From the NCBI GenBank assembly GCA_030770535.1, contig JASVEC010000008.1, positions 1,302,001-1,366,000 on the forward strand: 64,000 nucleotides of DNA, in the 5' to 3' direction. Positions within the stretch are counted from its first letter, which is position 1. Each line of letters opens with the position of its first letter. The translations under genes were made by a program, and so were the position numbers. Positions 21,626-33,635 of this stretch are shown one piece after another. Source of the DNA: Batkoa obscura. Its lineage: Eukaryota > Entomophthoromycota > Entomophthoromycetes > Entomophthorales > Batkoaceae. The notes beneath the pieces are model-generated. The model was not told the origin of the DNA, searched no databases, and saw only the letters and a list, made by a program, of their open reading frames with translations.

Positions 21626-24600
21626 ATGTCAATTGAAAAGGTTGAGCAAGACCCAAAAAACTTGGAAGTAAACCCAAGCGCTGTGGAAAACGAGGAAGTA
21701 GACCAAGAATTTAACAATGAGGAAGCCTTAATAGGTAAAAAGTTTAATGTTTAAAATTGGATTTGCTGAATTCATTGTTCAAATAGATATCTTACAGTTA
21801 ACCGTTATTTTACCTCATGAGCCACACAAGATTAAAGTTAGGGTAAGAAGGCATAGAACTTATGATTCAAGTAATACTTACTGTTATTACTAGGTAGCTC
21901 TTACTGATAATACAACTGATTTACGCCAAAATATAAGTGAGAACCCTTTCACTTATTATTTCTCATGCTTTTATATGGAGCATAATGGTAAGAGATTGGA
22001 AGATTATCAAGAAATTTCAACTATTGAAGGTCTTAAGGAGAATCCTGAAATTTATTTAAAGCAAGGTATAATAATTAAGATTCTATGTTTTTTATGTTAA
22101 TTTAATAATAGATACTTATACTGATCGTGAGGCCAGACTTCATATTATGAGACTTAAAGAATTACTATTATGCTATCAAAAATCAGGAGCAAAATTAGGT
22201 TATGATGAAAACGCTACCTGCTTTCAAAGTATTGTACCAGGTAATTTTTTTCGCAAAAAAAACAATATCATCTAATTTTAATAAAGGATCCCAAAAGAAG
22301 AAATCAAAGAAAAAGGAAAGTAAAGAATCTAAGGCACCTACTACTTTGACCACTCATGCATTTGTTGATTATGATTTTGAACATCCTTATATTTCACTTG
22401 ATACACATTTACCGGTTTGTCCTCCACCAACTGCTCCTAAATGTTTGAAATTGTTTGATTTCTCTGGCTGGTGTCCAGTACCACCTACTCGTAAATTAAA
22501 AGGTATATATATTGGTTAATATCTGGATAGCAATTAACAAATTTTTAGGTGACTTCTTTTACCTTACTATTACCACTTTGGAGGGTAAAACCTATGAAAT
22601 TACTTCAAATACTGAAGGTTTTTACGTTAATAACTCAACAACTGAACATTTTGATCCAACCCCAAAGGCTCCAGCTCACAGTAATCAAGCCCACTCTTTA
22701 GTACACTTATTACAAAAACTTTCACCTCAATTCCGTTCTGGATTATCCAAAATTCAACAAATACTCCTTTCTTCTGAAATTATGCAAGCTATACCCGCTA
22801 ACACTCAAAATATTATATATCCTTGGTTAGTTACTCCCCAATCCCATACTTATGATATTTCCCGCACTACCGAGCCATATCTTTCAAAGGGCACAGAAGC
22901 TGCTGAAGGTTTGAGAGATTGGAATGAAGAGATCCAAGTACTTACAGAGTTACCATATAATTCACTACAAGAAAAATCACTCCGTGACCGTGCTTTATCA
23001 AAAACTTATTCTGATTTTTATGAATCAGCTATCCAAGCTATCGTTTTAGTTTCAGAGGGCAATTTAATGCCTTTGAATCCTACTGATGGTCCAGAAGGCT
23101 ACATGTGGGCATTAAATAATCTTTTCATCACAAGACCTTATGATTCTACTGAGCAATTCGACTCTTATGGTGGTGATGAAGCTGCCTATGTTGCTACTAG
23201 CAAGGACATTCAAGGTGTTAAGATATTAAACTCTTTAGGCTTAAAAGACCTTTATGTATTTGGTTCAGTTATTATTGATTATAGAGGTGAGCGTTATATC
23301 GTTCAAGCTATTATTCCTGGTCTTTTCCGTATGCATGAGATGATTCGATATGGTGCCACAGGTTCAGAGAAAGGTATTATTACAGACGAAAAATTCCACG
23401 AGCTTGCATCCCAAGTTTCAGAAAAGCTTCATCTTGCCCCACATACTGTTTTAGAGAATGACCAAGAAATTGAGCTTAACCTTTCAGTTGATACTAAAGG
23501 TATATTGGGCACTGAAGGAAGACATTATCTTGTTGATCTCCATCGTCTTTTCCCTGTTGATATTTCTTTCCAAGAAACTGCTACTAAAGAAAAGGATCTA
23601 TTTAATGAGTATCCTCATTCTCTTACCTTATTAAGACCTGAATTGCTTGCACGCTTCTGGGAACACAAATTTGCAATCTATAAAAAAGAAAAATTAGATG
23701 AAATTGTAGTTAAGAAGAATGAAAAAGGCGAGGTTGATCAAACTGAATTAAAAGAAACCTTTGAAGAGAGATTACAACGCGAAGAAGAATTAAGAAAAGA
23801 GTATAAACTTAACTTCAATCCCGATGTTTTTACTGATCTTCCTATTGCACGTGAAGGAAGGTTTGCAGAAAAGGTCAAGGCTGATGAGGAAGTTGTTCGT
23901 GAAGCATCAAAACATATCCTTAATGTCGAAATCTCAAGCTTAATAACAGATATTTCCGATAGTCTAATATTATCTGATAGCAATGCATTAACAAAATACT
24001 TACACTCTAAAGGTATCAACATCAGATATATTGGTAAAATATGCACTATGCTTAGTGAGTCTGAAAATGCACGTTGTAAAGTTGCTGAACAATTGTTTGT
24101 TATTGAAATGTTTGTTCGTGCCATTAAACACGTTTTCCGTAAAGCTCTTTCAGAAGTACCATTGACTTTAGTTGGCGATTGTATCGCTACATTCTTAAAC
24201 TTATTATTCTCACCTGTACAATCAGAACCATCTAAACAAAAAAAGATAAACGGTGAAGATTACTTGTATCAAAAACTTGAACAAAAGGCTTTATTAGAAA
24301 CCATTTTAAATATCGTTTCTACAAGATTTAGATACAAGGCCACCACTGAGCAATTCCACGATATATCTAAGAGAACCTTATTACGTGAAATATGTTTAGT
24401 AATGGGTATTCAGCTTAATGCAAGAGATTTTGCTTTAAACGGCCAACCAAAGCAAGCTCCAGTAACAAATGGCACCTCATCTCCTAATGAACCAATTTTC
24501 AAAGAATCAGATGTTGTTGCAGTTGTGCCCAAACTCAAGCATACTTTGATACCTCCAACTTATCCTGAAGATATCCTTGAAGGTGGACGCAATATATTTA

Positions 24601-25619
24601 ACGATGGTCATCGTCCACTTGGTTTAGAACATATGACTGAATCAATTAACTTTTTCGAGCAAATTTTCGGAACCATTCATCCAGACACTGCCCACTGCTA
24701 TGCAAATATCGCTAGCGTTCACTCAATAATGGATAATACAGCGCAAGCAGAAGAATATCAAAAGAAATCATTGATAATATGTGAACGTTCTTTAGGAATT
24801 GATCATCCAGAAACTATTCAATCTTATGTAATTATTTTTCATAACTTTATATGTTAATGTTAATATTTTTTAGATTCAATATGGGTTCTTCCTTTTATCA
24901 TTCGGAAGGGCAGATGAAGGTCTTAAATACATAAGATTTGCATTAGACAGATGGTATACTATCTATGACATTCCAAATATTAATATGGCTTTTATTGATG
25001 TATGAATCATATGTTTATTATGTATAAGTATTAATTATTTTAGTTTAACCTTGGTGGTATCTTCCAAAAATATAAGCAACTTGATCTTGCTACTTCTTTC
25101 TACCAACGTGCTCTTAAAGTGCTTGAAGCCATTGTCGGAACTGAAGATTTCCAATTTGCTAGATGGTAATTACTTTTTTTATTTTATAGTTATTCTTATT
25201 TATCATAATTCAGCCAACATGCGCTTGCAAGTATCTATGCTGAAAAGGGAGACTTTAAAACAGCTATTGCTCTCGAGAAAGCAACGAATGAAATATTCAC
25301 TAAAGCACTTGGAGCTGATAAGAATCTTACCCTTCGCAGTACCCAAGCTCTTCAGGAATATACTTTCCATGCGGTTAAATCAGCACGTCAAGAGAAACTT
25401 GAAAAGACCCCTGAATACCGACAATTAGTACAAAAACAAAAGGCATTATTAAAGCAAGAAGAAGAACGATTAAAGGAAAGTAAAGAAAAAGAAGAAGGAG
25501 GATCTAAAGGTCACTTACCAGTTGACTACCTTGTTAAATATATCGATGGATCAGGTAAAAACAAAAACAAAAATTTAAAAAAGAAAAAATCAAAAACCCC
25601 TCCAGTGACTGCTAACTAG
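21626..25619 (+). CDS. CLU1: CLU1/CluA, clustered-mitochondria protein
   Basis: Nine exons: 21626-21734, 21787-21842, 21894-22065, 22112-22240, 22287-22502, 22549-24827, 24874-24999, 25044-25165 and 25214-25619. Introns are 44-52 nt. The product is 1,204 aa, close to the ~1,280 of yeast Clu1. In order it has an N-terminal ubiquitin-like part (VILPHEPHKIKV), the GDFFYLTITTLEGKTYEITS block, and the CLU domain (FGSVIIDYRGERYIVQAIIP; GTEGRHYLVDLHRLFPVD). A helical middle part leads to TPR repeats (HPDTAHCYANIASVH; IYAEKGDFKTAIALEKA) and a lysine-rich tail. Family members bind mRNAs for mitochondrial proteins and keep mitochondria spread out; loss clusters them. Five of its eight introns fall in the first 900 bases. 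Confidence 0.95.
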
Positions 25620-26197
25620 AATAGAAAAAAATCTAGCTGTTTTTTATTAACTTAAATTAATAAATAGATTTATTCATCAACTTAAAACTATTTCCTTTAT
25701 TACATAAATTTGAAAAATACGTAATATAAGATGCTTTCAATTTAGTTTCACTTTAGTGGATATGGTATAATTTAAATATTTTAAATCAAATTTAATAATA
25801 AAATTAATACCAAAACCCAACTACAGTGTAACCATTTAGTTTATAAATCATGTATCATAAATTAAATTTTGATTTTTTATGTCTCTACTATATTATGTCA
25901 AAATCAGTTGCTTAAAAAGATATAGAATAAACAATATTAAGAAATGCCATCTAAAATGACATTTAAAATGTAAGCCGAGATTTAAAATCAAAATCTTAGA
26001 TAACACAATGTAACTCTATAGTAAGTTCATTTTTAATTTAAACGATTAGACATTGAATTCAAGAAAGTTGTATTTAAGTGATATTTGTAATAACCTTTAA
26101 GGGTTTTATCATATAGAATATTAAATATTTTAAAAAAAGCTACTATTGAGGTAGTTTTTTGCTATAAAAGAATATTGAATTAAAAATAACATATAGC

Positions 26198-26287
26198 AAT
26201 GTTTTTTTTGGTTTCATCACTTTTTCGATTAAGTGTTATTTGAGCGAAAAGGTTGTTAGTAAAATTCTTAAACAAAAAATACATCAT
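26198..26287 (-). mobile_element. MITE copy 4 (shortened)
   Basis: The core TTGTTAGTAAAATTCTTAAAC and the GTTTTTTTTGGTTTCAT arm are present. An internal deletion removes part of the centre and the CCCCATAT end is lost, so this is a degraded copy. Confidence 0.75.
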
Positions 26288-26710
26288 AGAACTTTGATAC
26301 TCAATTTATTACAATTTACATCATATATCTTTTCAAACTACCAAGGGTAGTAACCTTTATAAAGTATAAAAAGCTCTCCCATTAGCCAGATTTGATCCAT
26401 ATGAAAGTACTTAAAAGTAGAAAAATTATTATTAAGGTTCTATTTAATTAATCATGTTAACCTTTAGCTCCATTAATTTATTTTAAAATTTGACTATTTT
26501 GGAAACTAATGTCCAAATGTATTAAATTATCAAAAAATGTTTTACATGATTTGATAAAAAAACAAGGTTCACTTGAAATGAGCTATATATGGAAAGTTAC
26601 CCTTTATTTCTGTGCAGTTTTATAGAAATCACTTTAACAAATTCTAGTTTCATCTACAAATGATGCTATTTATATAAAGTTCAGGTCTGAAAAACCTGTA
26701 AATTTGATCC

Positions 26711-26818
26711 ATATGGTGATGTTTTTTTTGGTTTCATTATTTTTTCCATTTTTTTAAGCGCTATTTGAGTGGAAAGATTGTTAGTAAAATTCTTAAACAA
26801 AAAAATACATCCCCATAT
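26711..26818 (-). mobile_element. MITE copy 5
   Basis: A near-complete copy: ATATGGTGATG at the left and ATCCCCATAT at the right, with core AAGCGCTATTTGAGTGG. One extra T in the T-run separates it from copy 3. Confidence 0.85.
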
Positions 26819-27082
26819 GTTGAAATAGCGCTATCATATAGCTTTTGTAATTGACCAGAAAAGCTCATCTTATTCTAGGATTTTCTGTATGGAAGATCGC
26901 TGATTCGATGTTAAACCAGGTGATTGAAAATAAGAACTAAGTACACAAGTTTAAATTATCAATTTAAATTTAATTAGAATTAAAAGCGAATTTACTCTGG
27001 TAAAGTAAAATGGAACGAAATAAGCTATTGCAAAAAGTATACTACAAGGTAATAAAACATTATTATATATATATTATATACT

Positions 27083-28000
27083 TTATTTAGATAATTGAAA
27101 CCATTTTTGACTCGTATCAACCAAATCATATAACTCTTCTCTTGTCTCATCATGTAAAAACATAGCGAACAATGGATTTAAAATGGAAGTACTGAATAAT
27201 AAGATTAGTGTTAAACCATCTGAAGTAGCAGTTCTTGTGATTTTAAATCCCATTGAAAGCATCACATTTATCATCTCTGGAAATATAAGGATATAATAAG
27301 CTACTAATATTATTATTAATCTTATTATATTTCTCTTTAAAGCGATAGGTGGTTTAGATGATTTAGTACCATATACTTCCTCAATTATTTTATTATAGTG
27401 GAGGGCTAAGAGTGAGTAGCATACTGGTAAAACAACAAGTGTGGATACAAAGACAATACTTAAATAAATAGCATAAATAATTGAGGATGTATTTGTTTCA
27501 GCCAATAATGGTAAACAATACCATCCAGATGGGAATGGGATTATATTATGTAATTGGGAGATTATAACAAACACAGCAAAGGAACTCACTATTGTAAAAC
27601 CAGTTACGAAATATAATAGGACAGGTTCAAATGGTATCCTTTTGACTATTACAGTATATCTTACAACTGACAACAATGAAGTTAAAAGTAAAGCACAAAA
27701 TGAACAAGCAGAAAAGAAAACGGCACTTGATTGACACCACTCAGAACCATCCTCCAATATTAAACCAGTACTCCATTTAGTTACCTGTAAAACAAAAATA
27801 TATAAAGCAGCTAATAAATCAAATACAGAAATTAAACAAATCAACAATTTATCGGATCTCCAGCTAAACCTCAGCCTTTTAGCATTTAAGAAAAGTAAGA
27901 AGGTATTTAGAAAAATGGCTATTATTGATACTATAAAAATAATCACATTGGATGGTAATATATCTTGTACTTCTCCTAAGTATGGGAGACGTTCTTCCAT
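27083..28000 (-). CDS. Seven-transmembrane receptor, rhodopsin-like (class A)
   Basis: Intronless, 305 aa, ATG at 28000. Seven hydrophobic helices fall at about residues 18-40, 50-72, 88-112, 124-148, 172-198, 222-246 and 258-282. Class-A marks: a cysteine before TM3 (EWCQSS) and one in extracellular loop 2 (WYCLPL) that could form the usual disulfide, LSVVRYTVI at the end of TM3 in the DRY position, and NPLFAMF in TM7 in the NPxxY position. A short C-terminal helix follows. It probably couples to heterotrimeric G proteins at the plasma membrane; ligand unknown. Yeasts and moulds mostly lack such receptors, but I recall early-diverging fungi having them. The class call rests on motif positions seen by eye. 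Confidence 0.7.
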   Translation of the reverse strand: MEERLPYLGEVQDILPSNVIIFIVSIIAIFLNTFLLFLNAKRLRFSWRSDKLLICLISVFDLLAALYIFVLQVTKWSTGLILEDGSEWCQSSAVFFSACSFCALLLTSLLSVVRYTVIVKRIPFEPVLLYFVTGFTIVSSFAVFVIISQLHNIIPFPSGWYCLPLLAETNTSSIIYAIYLSIVFVSTLVVLPVCYSLLALHYNKIIEEVYGTKSSKPPIALKRNIIRLIIILVAYYILIFPEMINVMLSMGFKITRTATSDGLTLILLFSTSILNPLFAMFLHDETREELYDLVDTSQKWFQLSK

Positions 28001-30866
28001 TTTTATATATTAGTGGATTATTTTTTTTTTAAAGAGAAATAAAATTTAGAAAATAGTGTTTGTTTTTTTTATTTATATCTTTAAGTCCCAAATTATTCAT
28101 GAATAAAATGTAAAGCCGAGAAAATTCTCTGGTAAATTAAGTGATATAAACTGGTCTATTTGGAACATTAAAAATTTATCTATATTCTAAATTTGCATAA
28201 TAGTGTCCAAATGATCCTAATATTAAATTATATTATTGATGTATCTTTATGAAATGGGTTTACTTCAGTTTTGATTTCAACTATGTTAAATCTTTTTTAC
28301 ATTTTATATTTTTTTAGTAGTACAAATTACCCAGCTTATTTTTTTTTAATTGAAATTTTACTATTTCCATAAAATATTAGTATTTTACTATTTCATTAGA
28401 ATACTAATCCCCAATTAAATTCATTAGCTTTTTCCCACCAATTTCTATTTGAAACATTAGTTGACAGAAAAGTAGTTAATTTTGACTTTCCACATAATAT
28501 ACACTTAAGAGCAAAGACTAAGTTTCTAGTAGAATGGAAGATCTGTTGACCATAAACACTTTAATGAATATAATATAAGCCGTGGTTAAATATACTTGTT
28601 TCCTTAAAAATATGATTAATAAATAGAATAAATTATTAATATATGTTTATAACAATGAATAATAGAAATTAAACTAAAAAAAAGTAAAATAGTGGTTAAT
28701 TCAATTACCAAATAAATGTATACAATTTTTTTTTGGTTTATGAAATAAAGTTAATATATTGGTTTTACCAGAAATTAGCAATAGTAGTAAACTCAAAATT
28801 AAAGCCTATTTGAAATATTTTAAAAGTTAAATTTTAACTATCTTATTGATTATGGGGTTTTGTAGTAAAAATTTTCAAACCTCTGAGTTTCAAAAATAAT
28901 TTATTATTTCAATAGGTGCACTTTAAGGCTGAAAAAATTGTTTTAAGAATAATAGAAAGTAATAAAAATTAATTACTCTTTAATTTAACTGCAGATCGAG
29001 CTTTAATTTAGTTCAAAATATTATATGACTCTTTACATGCAAAGGGTCTAACGGCTATACGATAAATAGATGATAGTTATTAGATAGCACCTTTTTTTAT
29101 TGATAATAAAAGATTTTGTATAAAAAAAGGCCATACTACCAATATTCTTAATATTACAAATATAGACACTTTTAATCTAATTAAGAAATTTAATTCAATT
29201 TCAAAAACATCTTGAAATTAATAATTTTGTACTTAAAATAATAAATAAAATATGGATAATACAAAGCGTAAGTTATTATTAGAAATGGAAGATTTCCTCT
29301 GTAAAGGCCCATTAAACTAGTATTTTTAGTTTTAGAATAATCATTAGGTTATTAAAATGAATCCCATTTAGTTTATTTAATATGAAAAAAACTTAAGATG
29401 GGTTATATAAAGTTTAGTTCACTTTTTGATCTTGACTTTGATATTGTTTTTATCTGTAATTTAAGACCCTTTTTAGCTATTTAAATTGTATCGGCCAATT
29501 TAATATACATATTAATTTTGTTAAAGTCTAGTTGATAATGTCCAAAATAATTAGACTGTTTCTTACTTCTGAATATTATAGAAAAAATGTTTCAAAGGAT
29601 TAAAACTACTATACATAGTAAATTAATTAATGGTGGATTTAATAATTAACAGTTTCTATATTTTTCAAATTAATATATTGATTATTTAATAATTTTTATT
29701 GAAACTATTTATTCATTTAATGCTCTTTATTAAGATTCAAAGTTATTCGATTGTTAGTTTTTATTATTATTTCATAGATCAAATATATAACTAAAATGTT
29801 GTAAGTATCCTTAATAGTAAAAATTATTATTAAAAATTCATTCTATAAAAAACCTCATTAGAAACCTATGTATATATTATATAAAAAAAGTAGCACCTTA
29901 TAAACCACACAAGTATATTACTTGTATTTGTCTAATATCTATTAATTCCTTTCTAATGACCCAAGTTGAAACCACTTTTTGTGATGTTTTTGAACAACTG
30001 TAACGTTAACAAAAATAAATATTAAAATCAAAAATTAAATCATCAAAATTGGTGTCTATTTATATAATGTGCTTATATTTTAGTGAAAGGATGTTTTGAA
30101 TGATTCTGTGGCTTCTTTTTTAAAAGTGTTGAAGGAGATAAACTCACAAGTGGTTTATTGTTGGAGATAAGTAAAAGTATAAAAAACTGAATGATAAGTA
30201 AAATGGGCATAGGCGGAGGAAGGGGTAAAAGAGGAGGAAGAGAATTATATAAAGAATAGGAAATGAATCAACTTGAATTCTGTAGTTTATGAAATTTATT
30301 TTTATTAATATGATAGTTATTTAATAGACTTTTATAAAAATCTGTTACCACCCTATGTAAACTCAATAGGTGATGTTTTTTTCATTAAAAATTTATACCG
30401 AATTATTTAAATTTTAAGCTTGAAAAATGAACAATATTTAGAACAAAAGACATTCCCAAGTAGATTGGAAGTAAGAACAGTGTGCTTATACCTAAGCTTT
30501 TACATATTAATTCAAGAAAAAAGAACTTTCATTATCAATGATTATTTATTTATTCTATTCTTAGTTTAAAATTTACATACTAATTCAAAATATATAGAAA
30601 AATAAAATTTATTATAAGAACTTTTAGCTTTCTGATTATTTATTATTATTTATATTTAAATATTGTAGTTTTGTATAAGTTAAAAATTCATTAATAATAT
30701 AAATGTCTTTCAAAATATAAAGAGATTTTCATAATTTTATTTATTAAAATCTTTAAATGTGTTTTTTAATATAACAAACTATCTATGAATATATTAATGA
30801 GACATAAGTAATAGTAGTAATAAATTTATTAAATCATGATTTTGTTCTTATACATAAAAATTGGGA
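28001..30866. other. Long AT-rich intergenic region upstream of the 7TM receptor
   Basis: About 2.9 kb, largely T/A-rich and low complexity. The one place with coding-like texture is about 29956-30258, listed separately. Confidence 0.45.
29956..30258 (+). other. Possible small spliced gene or remnant
   Basis: ATG 29956 opens MTQVETTFCDVFEQL and meets a donor-like gtaacg. After a TTTTAG at 30083 another frame reads KDVLNDSVASFLKVLKEINS. Further on lies a glycine/arginine-rich piece, GIGGGRGKRGGRELYKE, ending at a TAG. The first two parts have protein-like texture but are out of phase by my reading, so I cannot build a clean model. It could be a decayed small gene or chance. Confidence 0.2.
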
Positions 30867-32387
30867 TTAATTTTGCTTTTTTTCAGGAGGAGGACAGCTA
30901 TATTGACGATTATTAGCATCTTTTGGCATCCAACCTTGTTTTAAACCAAGGAAGTAATCCCAATGTGGATTAATATGATTCTCTGTTTTAAAGTTCCAAA
31001 AGTACCAACCAATTCCATTTTCAAACGCATCCATTTGTTTTTGAGCAAATTGGGCTAAGAAAGTTTTATATTTATCCGTGAATTTAGTATAGTCATCCAC
31101 ATCTTTACATGTACAATCTTTACAAGCTGGAGTATCCACTTCATAGGTACCTTCGTATCGTGCACCTAATCCAATCCCATTTAACCATTTACCACAATCA
31201 TTGGATGCAACGGAAAATTCCCCACACATTGTCCATCCAAAATTCTTGGAACTCTTTTGAAAGTCATTGACCCAAGCAGTACATGGGAAGTTACCAATTT
31301 CATCTAATGGTTTAATGATAAGACCACGATCAAATATAATATAATTATGGGAATCTAAAACAACACGTGGAAATTTATCCGCTGGGAGTTTACCTTCCCA
31401 TTTAGATGGGCCAAGGAAACCCTCATGATAAATTAATAAGGGATTATTTTTTCTATTACCATTAATTTTGCGGATTTCTTCATAACTCTTTTTATAGAAT
31501 TCTAAAGTAACATTTTGATCTGTCTTGTAGACAGCAGGTTCATTAAGCACACCAATCTGAGTAACAATATTTTTATATTCATCTTTATCAAAGTACTTGA
31601 CTACATCTAACACAATTTTCATAAAACGTTCAACATGTTGTGGAGATTCAGTAAGATTGTTATTTAAAAATCGAATATCTCCAAGTCGACCAGAATGATT
31701 CCATCCGTTTTGGGAACCTGGAGCACCATGAAAATCAATCATCACTCTTAATCCATATTTTCTACACCATTCAATTCCTTTTAATAAATAATCCCAACCC
31801 CCATAAATAAATGGTTCATTATCTTTAATATCAAGTTGCCAGTAACCAATAGGAATACGTACATGATTTAAACCAGCATCTCGAATTGTTTTAATATCTT
31901 CTTCAGTAACCCAAGTTTCATAATGTTTTAATAAACGTTCACTACATTTTTTCTTACCAATTTTCTCACATAAGGTCCATTCATCAACAACATCTTCATT
32001 AGCATAATCTTCAAATATAGATGGGACAATAAAGGGTTCAGGTACTAACCAACCACCTAAATTAACTCCCCGAATTTTCATCTCCGTACCATATGGGAAT
32101 GGTTCATTAAGAGGTGGAACATATTTATTAGCTTGTGCTGTATCATCCACCTTCAAATCTTTTGGAAATACTAAAAGGTCTGGTTTTTGAACTAATCCTG
32201 AACTATCCACATTTCCAGTTCCACTGGATTTATTTTGATTTGGTAAAACAACTACAAAAACAACTACTAATACAATAATCAATATTACTATAAAACTTAA
32301 TGCTGCTATAATCCACCATTTAAATCGTTGAAAAAAGGATGGGTTCTCTTCTCGAGGATTTTTTACTGAGCGATAGGCGTCTTTCAT
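30867..32387 (-). CDS. GH5 exo-1,3-beta-glucanase, type II membrane form (paralogue 2)
   Basis: Intronless, 506 aa, ATG at 32387. A basic cytosolic head (KNPREENPSFFQRFKWW) precedes one transmembrane helix at about residues 28-52. The GH5 barrel shows GVNLGGWLVPEPFIVPS, GLNHVRIPIGYW, VMIDFHGAPGSQNGWNHSG, GVLNEPAVY (acid/base Glu283) and TMCGEFSVASNDCG (nucleophile Glu390). A C-terminal cysteine cluster ACKDCTC is shared with paralogue 3. Likely a plasma-membrane-anchored cell-wall glucan hydrolase or transglycosylase. It is head-to-head with paralogue 3, to which it is far more similar than to paralogue 1. Confidence 0.92.
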   Translation of the reverse strand: MKDAYRSVKNPREENPSFFQRFKWWIIAALSFIVILIIVLVVVFVVVLPNQNKSSGTGNVDSSGLVQKPDLLVFPKDLKVDDTAQANKYVPPLNEPFPYGTEMKIRGVNLGGWLVPEPFIVPSIFEDYANEDVVDEWTLCEKIGKKKCSERLLKHYETWVTEEDIKTIRDAGLNHVRIPIGYWQLDIKDNEPFIYGGWDYLLKGIEWCRKYGLRVMIDFHGAPGSQNGWNHSGRLGDIRFLNNNLTESPQHVERFMKIVLDVVKYFDKDEYKNIVTQIGVLNEPAVYKTDQNVTLEFYKKSYEEIRKINGNRKNNPLLIYHEGFLGPSKWEGKLPADKFPRVVLDSHNYIIFDRGLIIKPLDEIGNFPCTAWVNDFQKSSKNFGWTMCGEFSVASNDCGKWLNGIGLGARYEGTYEVDTPACKDCTCKDVDDYTKFTDKYKTFLAQFAQKQMDAFENGIGWYFWNFKTENHINPHWDYFLGLKQGWMPKDANNRQYSCPPPEKKQN

Positions 32388-33635
32388 TGTTTAAATGATA
32401 TACAATTAATTATATAAAATTATATAAAAAATAATCTTATTTTTTTATTTATTAAATAGCATCTATTTATATATATTTATTCTTATCTATAAATTCAATT
32501 GTCAAGATCTAAAAGGTTATTCATTAATTAATGATCAGAATTCCAAACTTTAGCAAATTAAATGAATGAAAGAAGCCTCTCTAACAACATTAACAAATCA
32601 AATAATGTTATTTTCATATTTAAATAGTTTTCCATTGTATTACATTACTATTTCCTGAAGATAGTTTTATTTTTAAATTTATACAAAAGTATTGCACCAC
32701 ATAAAACCAATAGTTAATTAAATTTAATATGGTTCTAACCAATTAAATTGAAACTGAAATTACAATATTTTATTTATTTAAAATAGTAGTTTTACTAGTT
32801 ATTTTTAGTATCACATTTTTAAATTTAGATGCAGGACTATTTAAGATTTTTCAATTTTGAAATTTTGAATTGATATTTTGAATTGATAATATAAAAGTTA
32901 TCATATATATATTTATATTAATAGAATTAGATTATATAGTTTAATAAGTCATATTGTATTATATTATATTATATTATATTATATTTTTATAATTAATTCT
33001 ATTGATACATTATAATCTTTAAATATATCGGATAAAAGCAATGAATTTTTAACTTTAAATTTCAATTAATATAATTGAGTAAGCACCATTTTTCTTAATC
33101 TCATTCAGAACAAAATCTCGAATAGAAGATACTGATGTTCTCTAAAAACGCGATTTCTATAAATAATAACTATCTGATTTTTAGTTAAATAATACTAGTT
33201 AACATTAATTCAAGATAAATAAAGTAAATAAAAATTTTAGAAAAAAATACAGTTTATTATCTTAAAATATAATATTCCAATTTTCAATGACTGATAGAAA
33301 TAAAAATGTGGAAGTTATATTTAATCAACAAAAAGTTGAGTATTTTAAAATATCTATTTATTAAATTCACCAATTATTTCGATTGAATTATTGTTTTAAC
33401 CAATAATTAATGAAGTTAAATATTTAATTATTAAAAGTTTCAACTAGAATTTCTAAAATTAGTTAGACAATTTCGAGAATTTTCAAATTTAAATTAAATA
33501 AATTAAAAGTGGTTTTTATTAATTTTATTTTTCAATTAAATAAAATATAAAATATAATATATAATATATAAAATATAATATATAATATATAATATATAAT
33601 ATATAATATATAATATATAATATATAATATATAAA
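32388..33635. promoter_or_regulatory. Divergent intergenic region between GH5 paralogues 2 and 3
   Basis: 1.25 kb shared by two head-to-head GH5 genes. It contains a TATTA microsatellite (about 32955-32985) and a TAATATA repeat array that reaches the start codon of paralogue 3. No specific regulatory motif recognised. Confidence 0.5.
33547..33633. repeat. TAATATA-type simple repeat array touching a start codon
   Basis: About 85 bases of near-perfect 7-bp TAATATA units that end three bases before the ATG at 33636. Nothing in it resembles a normal leader, so the 5' UTR of GH5-3 must be this repeat or be spliced around it. Confidence 0.85.

Larger units (their letters stand above)
25620..27082. 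other. Intergenic between CLU1 and the 7TM receptor, with two MITEs
   Basis: About 1.5 kb. MITE copies 4 and 5 are here. The phrase TTTGATCCATATG occurs at both 26391 and 26704, the second directly at the left edge of MITE copy 5. No gene is visible. Confidence 0.5.
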
